Shown here piece by piece: positions 1-7,155 of a stretch of DNA of 64,000 nt. Each line of letters starts with the position of its first letter. Position 1 is the stretch's first letter. The translations under genes and the position numbers were made by a program. Source of the DNA: Christensenella hongkongensis (GTDB taxonomy: Bacteria; Bacillota; Clostridia; Christensenellales; Christensenellaceae); NCBI RefSeq assembly GCF_000981035.1, contig NZ_LAYJ01000088.1, positions 33,107 through 97,106 on the forward strand. The letters are read 5' to 3'. The notes under the pieces were generated by a model. It ran no database searches. It saw only the letters and a program-made list of their open reading frames with translations, and was not told the DNA's origin.

Positions 1-1476
1 AACGCACATTGTCATGATTTTTTCCTGCGTGGCTTCTTCCCTTGTGAGTTCGCCGGCAATTTTGCCGTCGTGCATTACCATCACGCGGTCGCTCATCCCA
101 AGTATTTCAGGCAGCTCTGACGAAATCATAATGATTGATTTTCCGCTTTTCACCATCTCGTTCATCAGCTCATAAATCTCTGCCTTTGCCCCTACGTCCA
201 CGCCGCGCGTGGGCTCGTCCATAAAAATAATGTTGCTCTGCTGCATAATCCATTTTGCAATGACCACCTTCTGCTGGTTTCCGCCTGAAAGGTACTGCAC
301 CTCCGTATCGAGCGACGGCGTGGATATGTTAAGCTTATCCACATATTCCCTGCCGTATTTATCTTCGAGCGACGGCATCACCACGCCATGCTTTATGATA
401 TTCTCCATCTTGACCATGGAAATGTTTTCCTTTACGGACAGGATCTGTACAAGCCCCTGCTCCTTCCTGTCTTCCGGCACAAGCCCAAACCCGTTTGCAA
501 TCGCATCCTGAAAGCTCTTTTGGTGAACAGGCTTTCCGTTGAGCAACACCTCGCCGCTGTCTATCTTATCGATTCCAAGTACTGCCCGCGCGACCTCCGT
601 CCTGCCTGAACCCACAAGCCCCGCAAATCCAAGTATCTCGCCCGCGCTCACATGAAAGCTGATGTCCTCGAGCACCCCCTTGCGGTTTAATCCCTTTACC
701 TCAAGCACTGTCTCTCCCGGTTCAACCTCGGCTTTGGGATATTCGTTCACAAGCTCGCGTCCCACCATGAGGGAAATCAGCTTTTTCCGGTCGACGTCCG
801 CTACCGGAAAGGTATCGATCTGCCTGCCGTCACGCAGTACGGTCGCATTGTCCGCCAGATCAAAAATCTCCTCCAGCCTGTGCGAGATATAGATGATGGT
901 CATCCCCTCCGCTTTAAGCTTGCGGATGATGTCAAACATAATCGTCTGTTCCCGCGTGGTGAGCGTGGCAGACGGCTCGTCCATAATCAGCAGGCTGCAG
1001 TTGATGTTGATCGCCTTACAGATTTCAACGATCTGTTTTTTGGCGACGGAAATGTCCTCCACCACAGCGTCCACATCGATATCGATGCCCAGCTCATCCA
1101 TCATTTCCTGTGCTCTCCTGCGCATCGTGCTCCAGTCCACCAGGCCTTTTTTATAGATCAGATTTCCAAGAAATATATTTTCTGCCACCGTAAGCGTTTC
1201 CGAAAGCTTCAATTCCTGATGTACGACGCTGATCCCTTTCATCTGGGATTCATGCGGCGTATTGAAACGCTCCGCTTCCCCGTTTAAAATAACCTGCCCT
1301 TCGTCCGCACGGTAGATTCCTGCGAGTATCTTGATCAGCGTCGATTTCCCGGCGCCGTTTTCTCCCACCAGCGCGTGCACCGTTCCACGCTGCACAGCAA
1401 AGCTCACATCATCAAGCGCCTTTACGCCGGGAAAGACCTTGGATACGTGTTCCAAAACCAAAATATTATTATCCAT
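1..1476 (-). CDS. Sugar ABC importer ATP-binding protein (RbsA/MglA type), C-terminus cut by window edge
   Basis: Tandem-ATPase subunit of a CUT2-type (ribose/galactose-like) sugar importer; it should power uptake through the neighbouring permease. The visible 492 residues hold two ABC domains: the first has a good Walker A, GENGAGKS (residues 38-45), and Walker B LLIMDEPSA; the second has the degenerate P-loop GLVGSGRTEV typical of the family, signature LSGGNQQKV and FMDEPTRGVDVGAK. The reading frame runs off base 1 at ...IMTMCV, so only about ten residues are likely missing. The start at 1476 follows a GGCGGACAGT stretch, a modest ribosome site. It lies 23 nt downstream of the permease gene and is surely in the same operon. 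The sugar cannot be told from sequence; the binding protein is not in view. Confidence 0.93.
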   Translation of the reverse strand, partial: MDNNILVLEHVSKVFPGVKALDDVSFAVQRGTVHALVGENGAGKSTLIKILAGIYRADEGQVILNGEAERFNTPHESQMKGISVVHQELKLSETLTVAENIFLGNLIYKKGLVDWSTMRRRAQEMMDELGIDIDVDAVVEDISVAKKQIVEICKAININCSLLIMDEPSATLTTREQTIMFDIIRKLKAEGMTIIYISHRLEEIFDLADNATVLRDGRQIDTFPVADVDRKKLISLMVGRELVNEYPKAEVEPGETVLEVKGLNRKGVLEDISFHVSAGEILGFAGLVGSGRTEVARAVLGIDKIDSGEVLLNGKPVHQKSFQDAIANGFGLVPEDRKEQGLVQILSVKENISMVKMENIIKHGVVMPSLEDKYGREYVDKLNISTPSLDTEVQYLSGGNQQKVVIAKWIMQQSNIIFMDEPTRGVDVGAKAEIYELMNEMVKSGKSIIMISSELPEILGMSDRVMVMHDGKIAGELTREEATQEKIMTMCV

Positions 1477-1499
1477 ACTGTCCGCCTTTCCAAAGAGTA

Positions 1500-2510
1500 T
1501 TATTTGTTGCGCTTATTCCTGATTACGTCAATCGCCACCGCGCCAATGAGTACAACGCCTTTTAGGACAAACTGTACGAACGGATGCACATTGAGCATTG
1601 TCATGCCGTTGAAGAACAACGTCAGGAATATGGCTCCAAAGAGCGCCTGTACGATTTTTCCTTTACCGCCTGCAAGGCTTACTCCGCCAATAACACATGA
1701 TATGATCGTATCAAACTCGTACAGGTTACCGTTTGTAACAGCCGCCGAATCCAGCCTTGAAAGAAGGATGATGCCGCCGAATGCCGCAATACCGCCGCCC
1801 AGCACATAAACGATTGTTTTGTATTTTTTGACGTTAATGCCTGCAAAGTAAGCGGCCTCGTTACTCCCGCCGATCGCATATACATTTCGTCCCATTCGTG
1901 TACGTCTGGCTACGAATGAAAATATGACATACAAGGCGATCATAATGATCACGCAAATCGGTATCCCCCATTCTGCGCCGCCTACAAATCCTCTGCCGAA
2001 AAACTCAATTTCCTGGGGCATAGACGGTATGGGCGATGCGTTGGTCACGATTCTCGCAAGGCCGGTGCACACCATCTGCATTCCGAGCGTCGCCACAAAG
2101 CATGGTATTTTGCAATAAGCGATCAAAAATCCATTTGTCGCGCCCACCGCGCATCCAAGCGCAAGCGCTGTAATAACGGCAATCCACGGGTTTACCTCGC
2201 CAAATTTCATCATCCATGCCGCCACGCAGCTTGTAAAGCACAGGTTTTGTCCAAGCGACAGGTCAAAATCGCCAGTCAGGATGATGAACGCCTGGCCAAT
2301 CGCAACAATCGCAAGCGCGCTGCTCTGGATAAATATGTTCCTGATGTTGCTGTAGGTGAGGAAGTACTCGGATGAAAACGCAAATACTACTCCCAGCACC
2401 AGAATTGCGATCACAATGGCATAATTTTTTGTGAACCTGGAAAATCCATTTTTTGCGTTTGATTTAAGCTTTCCTTCTTCTGCGTTGATTGATACTGAAT
2501 TAAAAATCAT
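1500..2510 (-). CDS. Sugar ABC importer permease (RbsC type)
   Basis: Membrane permease of a CUT2 sugar importer, 336 residues, the usual length. After a short cytoplasmic N-terminus it has about nine or ten hydrophobic segments, with the family hallmarks FILTGDFDLSLG (early loop), GxxNGFLIAY-like and, near the end, the conserved cytoplasmic loop YAIGGSNEAAYFAGINVKK. The start is set by AAGGAGT nine bases upstream of ATG. It is followed 23 nt later by the ATPase gene and preceded by the ROK regulator on the same strand, so the order is regulator-permease-ATPase. The substrate is unknown. Confidence 0.94.
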   Translation of the reverse strand: MIFNSVSINAEEGKLKSNAKNGFSRFTKNYAIVIAILVLGVVFAFSSEYFLTYSNIRNIFIQSSALAIVAIGQAFIILTGDFDLSLGQNLCFTSCVAAWMMKFGEVNPWIAVITALALGCAVGATNGFLIAYCKIPCFVATLGMQMVCTGLARIVTNASPIPSMPQEIEFFGRGFVGGAEWGIPICVIIMIALYVIFSFVARRTRMGRNVYAIGGSNEAAYFAGINVKKYKTIVYVLGGGIAAFGGIILLSRLDSAAVTNGNLYEFDTIISCVIGGVSLAGGKGKIVQALFGAIFLTLFFNGMTMLNVHPFVQFVLKGVVLIGAVAIDVIRNKRNK

Positions 2511-2619
2511 TTTCTACCACTCCTTAAACCGTATTTTTGAAACCGTTCCCTCAAAAAAGGCAACACGAAATAAACTTCCTTTCAATACAGGACAAAAAAC
2601 ATTTTAAATTGTTACTTGC

Positions 2620-3846
2620 TTATTGGATTACTTCCTGAAGAATGATATTATCATGTACATACTCTTTTAACATTTGGATCCCTCCCAAAAGCTGTGCGTT
2701 TTCTCCGCAAATACTGTATCTGATTTCGGGTTTGAACAATCCCAGTTGACTAAACTGCCGATCCAGCGCGTTGCAAATGTATTGGTTTTCTTTTGATATG
2801 CTTCCCCCCAAAACGATAATTTCCGGATTGATCATCAAATCAACATTGATCGCGAGCATTGCCCACATTTTTATTGTTTCTTCCAATATGATTTCAATAT
2901 CTTTGTCATGATGCTTTGCCGCTTCTTCCAGCAGCGCGAGTGTAATTTTTTCCTCCCTCCTTTTCTCCATCAGGTTTTTTAATATAGAAGCCTTTCCCTC
3001 CGCGAGCGCTGATTGTGCCTTTTCGATCAGCATTTGCAGGCCCGCAAGGTGCTCTACCTGACCTTTTCCGCTGATATATTCCTCCATGCTGCGCGTTCCA
3101 AGGGACGCTGTCTGTCCAATCTCGCCCGCATAGTTTTTATTTCCCGTTACAAGCTTGTTATTTACAATCACCCCCATACCGATTCCCATGGAAGACGTCA
3201 GCATGATGTATACAAGATTTTCCACAAACGGATAAACCTCCGCTTTTTCGCCCACCGCTGAAAGCCATGATACATTGTTTGCAATCACGGGCACGCCCAG
3301 AATGCGTTCCGCATAATCGATCAGCTTTGTATCGCTGAGCATACAGACGTCGGGTATGGTATGGATAGTCCTTTGGTTCTTGTTGATTACGCCGGGTACT
3401 GCAAAGTCCGCCGCCAGAATTCCCTTGTTTCTCTGGTTCCTGTCCCGGAGCAGCTCGTTTTTGATGTTTTCGAGTATCACAAGCAGTTGCTCGAGCGTTC
3501 CCTGCGGATCGTACTTCACACTGTACCGCCCGAGGACTGTTCCGTTGAGGTTCGCGATATACCCATAAACCACCATAGGCGTAATGTTGTAATGCAGCAG
3601 ATATCCGTATTCACCATTGAAGCAAAACAGCTCCGGGCTCCTGCCCTTTCCTGTTTTTTCCTTTCCAATATAACGGATGAGATCCTTTTCCTGCAGGCTT
3701 TTAAAAATCCGGCTGACCGTAGCCGGGCTCAGCTTTGTTTTTGCCGTTACGTCAATCGCTGATATTTCCCTGCTGCCAATCAGGGCGTTGAGTACCTGAA
3801 GCTGGTTACGGTCTTTATCTGAGAGGCCTGCTCTGTTCATATTCAT
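2620..3846 (-). CDS. ROK-family transcriptional regulator (NagC/XylR type)
   Basis: 408-residue repressor-type ROK protein, probably sensing the sugar carried by the ABC importer encoded next to it. Residues about 12-75 form a winged helix (NALIGSREISAIDVTAKTKL, then SPATVSRIFKSLQ). The rest has the actin-like sugar-kinase fold: GVINKN, LIVLGGSISKE near the C-terminus. The phosphate-binding DxGxT of active ROK kinases is absent (LLHYNITPMVVYG stands there) and the CxCGxxGC zinc motif is replaced by ASLGTRSMEEYISG, so it is very likely a non-enzymatic regulator. Start at 3846 has GGGGAA six bases upstream. The transcript has a long structured leader (see 3930-4127). Confidence 0.92.
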   Translation of the reverse strand: MNMNRAGLSDKDRNQLQVLNALIGSREISAIDVTAKTKLSPATVSRIFKSLQEKDLIRYIGKEKTGKGRSPELFCFNGEYGYLLHYNITPMVVYGYIANLNGTVLGRYSVKYDPQGTLEQLLVILENIKNELLRDRNQRNKGILAADFAVPGVINKNQRTIHTIPDVCMLSDTKLIDYAERILGVPVIANNVSWLSAVGEKAEVYPFVENLVYIMLTSSMGIGMGVIVNNKLVTGNKNYAGEIGQTASLGTRSMEEYISGKGQVEHLAGLQMLIEKAQSALAEGKASILKNLMEKRREEKITLALLEEAAKHHDKDIEIILEETIKMWAMLAINVDLMINPEIIVLGGSISKENQYICNALDRQFSQLGLFKPEIRYSICGENAQLLGGIQMLKEYVHDNIILQEVIQ

Positions 3847-3957
3847 GCTTATTCCCCGCTGTTTTCAACTGCTGTTTTGATGCCGGCATAAAGGCCGGTT
3901 TCATAGAAAGCGATCCATAATTGAAAACTATACTTTTTCGCTCATGGAAAAAAGCAC

Positions 3958-3979
3958 AAAAAAAACGCCCAAACGGGCG
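3958..3979 (-). terminator. Terminator-like hairpin in the ROK leader (possible attenuator)
   Basis: Read on the minus strand: CGCCC-GTTT-GGGCG followed by eight T. It lies about 115 nt upstream of the ROK start codon and about 115 nt downstream of the predicted transcription start, with no gene ending before it. That position suggests an attenuator or the end of a short leader RNA. Confidence 0.5.
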
Positions 3980-4098
3980 CTGTGGGCGTAATAATAAAAC
4001 GAACGAAAAAGTATTCTTTTTTGGTCGCCTTTGACTGTAAAAATTTTAAATGTTTTTTGCTTTGTAATACAATTATGTTTTTCCCTGATTGTGATTTT

Positions 4099-4127
4099 AT
4101 CATAACGCTTCGCTTTTCATTTGTCAA
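4099..4127 (-). promoter_or_regulatory. Sigma-A promoter for the ROK transcript
   Basis: Minus strand TTGACA (4122-4127), 17-bp spacer, TATGAT (4099-4104); start of transcription near 4092. This gives a leader of about 245 nt before the ROK gene. Confidence 0.7.
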
Positions 4128-4352
4128 TAATTATTTTCTCTTTGAAAATAATATTTTTTATACGATGTAATGCGTTCCTTTTTTCGCTATATAAAAGGAT
4201 TCATCCAAAGCCGCGCCTTACTTTTTCCATTGAAACAATGTCATGAAATCTATTTTTATTCTCCTCCGCGCTCCATAAGCGCTCCACACCGTCCTGTCAA
4301 AAAACAGTCTCCTGCGCGCTGAAATCTTTATACAACTTTAATAAAGTTTCGT

Positions 4353-4380
4353 TTGAACCGGGTGCGATTGGGCGTATAAT
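4353..4380 (+). promoter_or_regulatory. Sigma-A promoter for the YitT-family gene
   Basis: TTGAAC, 16-bp spacer, TATAAT; transcription start near 4387, about 25 nt before the ATG at 4412. Confidence 0.65.
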
Positions 4381-4411
4381 AATATCACAAAGGATGAAAA
4401 GAGGGATCAAA

Positions 4412-5320
4412 ATGGATATTGCGCGTTCCAAAAAGATAAAAGGCTTCGTGCTCGACGGACTGTTGTTTTTCCTGGGCAGCCTGATTTACGCCCTTGCAAT
4501 CAACACATTCACAGCGCCCAACAACATCGCTCCAGGTGGGCTTACCGGCGTTGCGACAATGCTTAATTATGTATTTGGCCTGCCAATCGGTACCATGATC
4601 CTCGTGACCAATATTCCGCTTTTTATCCTTGGCTTCCTGTATTTTGGCTGGAAGTTCATCATCAAGACAATCATCGCTACGGCTCTGTCCTCTGTGGTGA
4701 TCGATATTACATCAGGAATCTTCCCACAGTATCACGGCGAACCGCTCATTACGGTCGTATTCGGCGGCCTGCTTTCCGGCGTGGGGCTCGCGCTCATATT
4801 GGTACGCGGCGGCACCTCCGGCGGCACCGAGCTTGCGGCAAACCTCATCGCAATCAAATTTCCCCACATATCCATCGGCAAGCTGATCCTTGTGCTGGAT
4901 GTGATCGTCGTACTGGTCTCCGCATGGGTTTACCAGGATTTTGAAAGCCCGCTTTACGCTATGATTGTGATCTTCATCACTTCGTGGGTAATCGACGCGA
5001 TTTTATATGGCACCAGCATTGGCACCGGGAAAATGATGTTTATTGTTTCCCCCAAAAATAAGGAAATCGCAGACAGCATACTCAATAAAATGGAGCGCGG
5101 TGTGACTGCGCTCAAATCGCGCGGCGGCTACAGCGGCGTGGAGGGCGAGGTTCTTTTGTGCGCGGTGCGCAGGCAGGAGGTTTATAAAATCTACCACCTC
5201 ATCCACGAGATCGATCCGGACGCATTTATCATCGTTGGCGACGCGGGCGAAATCAGCGGCGAAGGCTTTCGTAAAATCGCCGAAAAACCAATGGCGAAAA
5301 AATTTGTCAAAAAGCAGTAA
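4412..5320 (+). CDS. YitT family membrane protein (DUF161 + DUF2179)
   Basis: Integral membrane protein of about 302 residues. Residues about 10-205 are the five-to-six-helix YitT membrane domain (motifs FTAPNNIAPGGLTGVA and VRGGTSGGTELAA), and the last 90 or so are the cytoplasmic DUF2179 domain ending DPDAFIIVGDAGEISGEGF. Function in the cell is not established; transporter-like roles have been proposed for the family. I start it at 4412 because GAGGG lies six bases upstream; an in-frame ATG at 4394 has no room for a ribosome site. It stands alone behind its own promoter. Confidence 0.9.
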   Translation: MDIARSKKIKGFVLDGLLFFLGSLIYALAINTFTAPNNIAPGGLTGVATMLNYVFGLPIGTMILVTNIPLFILGFLYFGWKFIIKTIIATALSSVVIDITSGIFPQYHGEPLITVVFGGLLSGVGLALILVRGGTSGGTELAANLIAIKFPHISIGKLILVLDVIVVLVSAWVYQDFESPLYAMIVIFITSWVIDAILYGTSIGTGKMMFIVSPKNKEIADSILNKMERGVTALKSRGGYSGVEGEVLLCAVRRQEVYKIYHLIHEIDPDAFIIVGDAGEISGEGFRKIAEKPMAKKFVKKQ

Positions 5321-5342
5321 ATATTCTTTCCTATCTAAATTT

Positions 5343-5358
5343 TGTTGCAAATGCAACA
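5343..5358. promoter_or_regulatory. Crp/Fnr-type palindrome in ferredoxin-gene promoter
   Basis: Perfect palindrome TGTTGCAAATGCAACA. A -10 box TATGAT sits at 5379-5384, putting transcription start near 5391 and the palindrome centre near -40, where a class II Crp/Fnr activator would bind. There is no good -35 box, which fits an activated promoter. Confidence 0.5.
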
Positions 5359-5416
5359 TCATTTATTTTCTGTTTTGGTATGATAATTATAACAAAACAA
5401 AGAACGAGGTAATGGT

Positions 5417-6136
5417 ATGAAACGGAAAATTATAACGATAGATGAAGAAAAATGCAACGGCTGCGGTTTGTGCGTATCCGCCTGCCAGGAAGGGGCGATT
5501 GGCCTTGTGGATGGAAAGGCAAAGCTGCTGCGCGACGATTATTGCGACGGACTTGGAAACTGCCTGCCCGTTTGCCCCACAGATGCGATCACCTTCGAGC
5601 AGCGTGAAGCCGCTGCCTTTGACGAAGAAGCGGTAAAGAAAAATATGCAGGCAGCGCAATCACAGAAGGCGCCGCTGCCCTGCGGGTGTCCGGGCTCCAA
5701 TTCCAAGGTCATCGAGCGCAGCGCACCGGCGAAAACCCCGGCAGCGCCCGCAGCTTCTGCCGAAATGGATTCCCAGCTTTCGCAGTGGCCGGTGCAGATC
5801 AAACTGGTTCCGGTAAACGCGCCGTACTTTAATGGGGCCCACCTGCTGATTGCGGCAGACTGCACGGCGTTTTCCTACGGGAACTTCCACAACGATTTTA
5901 TTCGCGGAAAAATTACGCTCATCGGCTGCCCCAAGCTTGACGACGTGGATTACGCGGAAAAGCTGACGCAAATCCTGAAAGAAAACGACATCAAAAGCGT
6001 CACAGTGGTACGGATGTCGGTTCCATGCTGCGGAGGCATACAGAAGGCGGTCACAGACGCGCTGCGCGCTTCCGGCAAGATGATCCCGTGGAATGTTACC
6101 GTCATAGATACGGACGGCAGCATCATCGAACAGTAA
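5417..6136 (+). CDS. 4Fe-4S dicluster ferredoxin-like protein
   Basis: 239-residue iron-sulfur protein. Residues about 8-60 form a bacterial dicluster ferredoxin: CNGCGLCVSAC and, after YCDGLGNCLPVCP, the second set of cysteines. The rest is a domain with CGCPGS and CPKLDD, VPCCGG motifs, so more cysteines could bind metal or a further cluster. This architecture resembles the FrdX-type proteins controlled with hybrid-cluster protein by HcpR in anaerobes; that is a comparison from memory, not proven here. Start chosen by GAGGT upstream of ATG 5417. It is a single-gene unit with a Crp/Fnr-like site in front and a strong terminator behind. Likely role: electron transfer in nitrosative or redox stress; the partner is unknown. 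Confidence 0.85.
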   Translation: MKRKIITIDEEKCNGCGLCVSACQEGAIGLVDGKAKLLRDDYCDGLGNCLPVCPTDAITFEQREAAAFDEEAVKKNMQAAQSQKAPLPCGCPGSNSKVIERSAPAKTPAAPAASAEMDSQLSQWPVQIKLVPVNAPYFNGAHLLIAADCTAFSYGNFHNDFIRGKITLIGCPKLDDVDYAEKLTQILKENDIKSVTVVRMSVPCCGGIQKAVTDALRASGKMIPWNVTVIDTDGSIIEQ

Positions 6137-6145
6137 GTAATGCAG

Positions 6146-6181
6146 GACGGATGTCAAATTAGTTTGACATCCGTCTTTTTT
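6146..6181 (+). terminator. Intrinsic terminator after ferredoxin-like gene
   Basis: Perfect 13-bp stem (GACGGATGTCAAA with its complement), TTAG loop, six T. Confidence 0.9.
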
Positions 6182-6223
6182 GTGCCTATCATGTTATATA
6201 TACAAAAAAGGGAGAATTGGTAA

Positions 6224-6430
6224 ATGAGATGTGAATGTGCGCAGTGCGGAGTTTATATGGTACATGCAGAGGACCTTACCCTAGGCTGTGTCTGCCCAAA
6301 CTGCCAGTCGCGCTGTACGGCGTGCCTTGGTACAAACAGCGTTATGAGCCGCGAGGAAATCAGAGCGCTCAAAGACGATCCGCGGTTTGCCTCCTTCACC
6401 GGAGACGAAGACGAATTTTACAGCAAATAA
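6224..6430 (+). CDS. Small eight-cysteine zinc-ribbon-like protein
   Basis: 68 residues. Cysteines fall at 3, 5, 8, 22, 24, 27, 31 and 34 (MRCECAQCG ... CVCPNCQSRCTAC), enough for two zinc sites or a rubredoxin-like knot. The C-terminal half is acidic and has no cysteine. I do not recognise the family. GGGAG twelve bases upstream and a TATATA-type -10 region after the preceding terminator support expression. No terminator is seen before the DUF2148 gene 105 nt downstream, so the two may be co-transcribed. Confidence 0.7.
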   Translation: MRCECAQCGVYMVHAEDLTLGCVCPNCQSRCTACLGTNSVMSREEIRALKDDPRFASFTGDEDEFYSK

Positions 6431-6535
6431 GTAAAACGCAGCGCATGACGCGCGTGCAATAAAGGCCCTTCCTGCGCAGTGGCGGAAAAATCTGCCATAT
6501 GCGTCCCAATCACACGAAAAGGAGAGAGTGTAATC

Positions 6536-7078
6536 ATGATCATCAATTCCAAAACCGCCGAGGAAACCGCTATCCTTGCCGTAGCACAAAAGATGTGTGC
6601 AGCGGCAAGGACCGCCCCCAAAACACGCGGACTTGATTTTATCCAGACCTGTATCCTGACCGGCACTGAAAAAGACGCGCTTGCAGACGAAATGGACCGT
6701 CTTGCACCCATTCTCGATTATCCCTTCCTGAAACGCGACGCTGGCAATGTCCGCGACAGCCACGCGATTGTGCTCATTGGTACAACCTACCAGCAGCGCG
6801 GTCTGAATGAAGGCTGCCAGTACTGTAACCACAAAAATTGTGCGGAATGCGCACAGCAAAACGGCGTATGCGCGTACGATAATATCGATCTTGGGATTGC
6901 TGCCGGTTCCGCCGCAGGCGTTGCCGCCGACGCGCGTATTGATAATCGCATTATTTTTTCAGCGGGAAGGGCCGCCCTTTCCCTGAAGCTTATGGGCGAC
7001 AGAGTCAAAGTCATTTTGGGCATTCCGCTTTCCGCGACAGGAAAATCGCCTTATTTTGACCGTAAACCCCAAACATAA
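6536..7078 (+). CDS. DUF2148 ferredoxin-domain protein
   Basis: 180-residue DUF2148 protein of unknown function, common in anaerobic bacteria and archaea. The family cysteines are present in CQYCNHKNCAECAQQNGVC (about residues 100-118), which may carry an Fe-S cluster; the N-terminal half (ARTAPKTRGLDFI) and the C-terminal RIIFSAGRAALSL, VILGIPLSATGKSPYFDR match the family pattern. The ATG at 6536 has GGAGAG at the right distance. It sits downstream of two other cysteine-rich proteins, so a redox role is plausible but inferred. Confidence 0.9.
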   Translation: MIINSKTAEETAILAVAQKMCAAARTAPKTRGLDFIQTCILTGTEKDALADEMDRLAPILDYPFLKRDAGNVRDSHAIVLIGTTYQQRGLNEGCQYCNHKNCAECAQQNGVCAYDNIDLGIAAGSAAGVAADARIDNRIIFSAGRAALSLKLMGDRVKVILGIPLSATGKSPYFDRKPQT

Positions 7079-7097
7079 AAAATTCCCGGGTGAAATC

Positions 7098-7130
7098 AAA
7101 AAGCCAATGGAAATTTCCATTGGCTTTTTT
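7098..7130. terminator. Bidirectional terminator
   Basis: A 32-base perfect palindrome (AAAAAGCCAATGGAAA and complement) flanked by A and T runs, shared by the converging DUF2148 and rsgA genes. Confidence 0.9.
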
Positions 7131-7155
7131 GCCGGACATCTGGACTTTTAGCCGC

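Larger units (their letters stand above)
3847..4411. other. Divergent intergenic region between ROK regulator and yitT-like gene
   Basis: 565 bases, AT-rich, without a convincing gene. It holds a minus-strand promoter for the ROK gene, a terminator-like hairpin and an 11-bp inverted repeat in the ROK leader, and a plus-strand promoter directly before the YitT-family gene. A short hairpin (CCGGC ... GCCGG, about 3884-3898) lies just upstream of the ROK ribosome site. I see nothing clear between about 4130 and 4350. Confidence 0.6.

Noticed and set aside
3942-4127. Small minus-strand frame in the ROK leader
   Set aside because: It crosses the predicted promoter and terminator, is Lys/Phe-rich from AT content and has no ribosome site.
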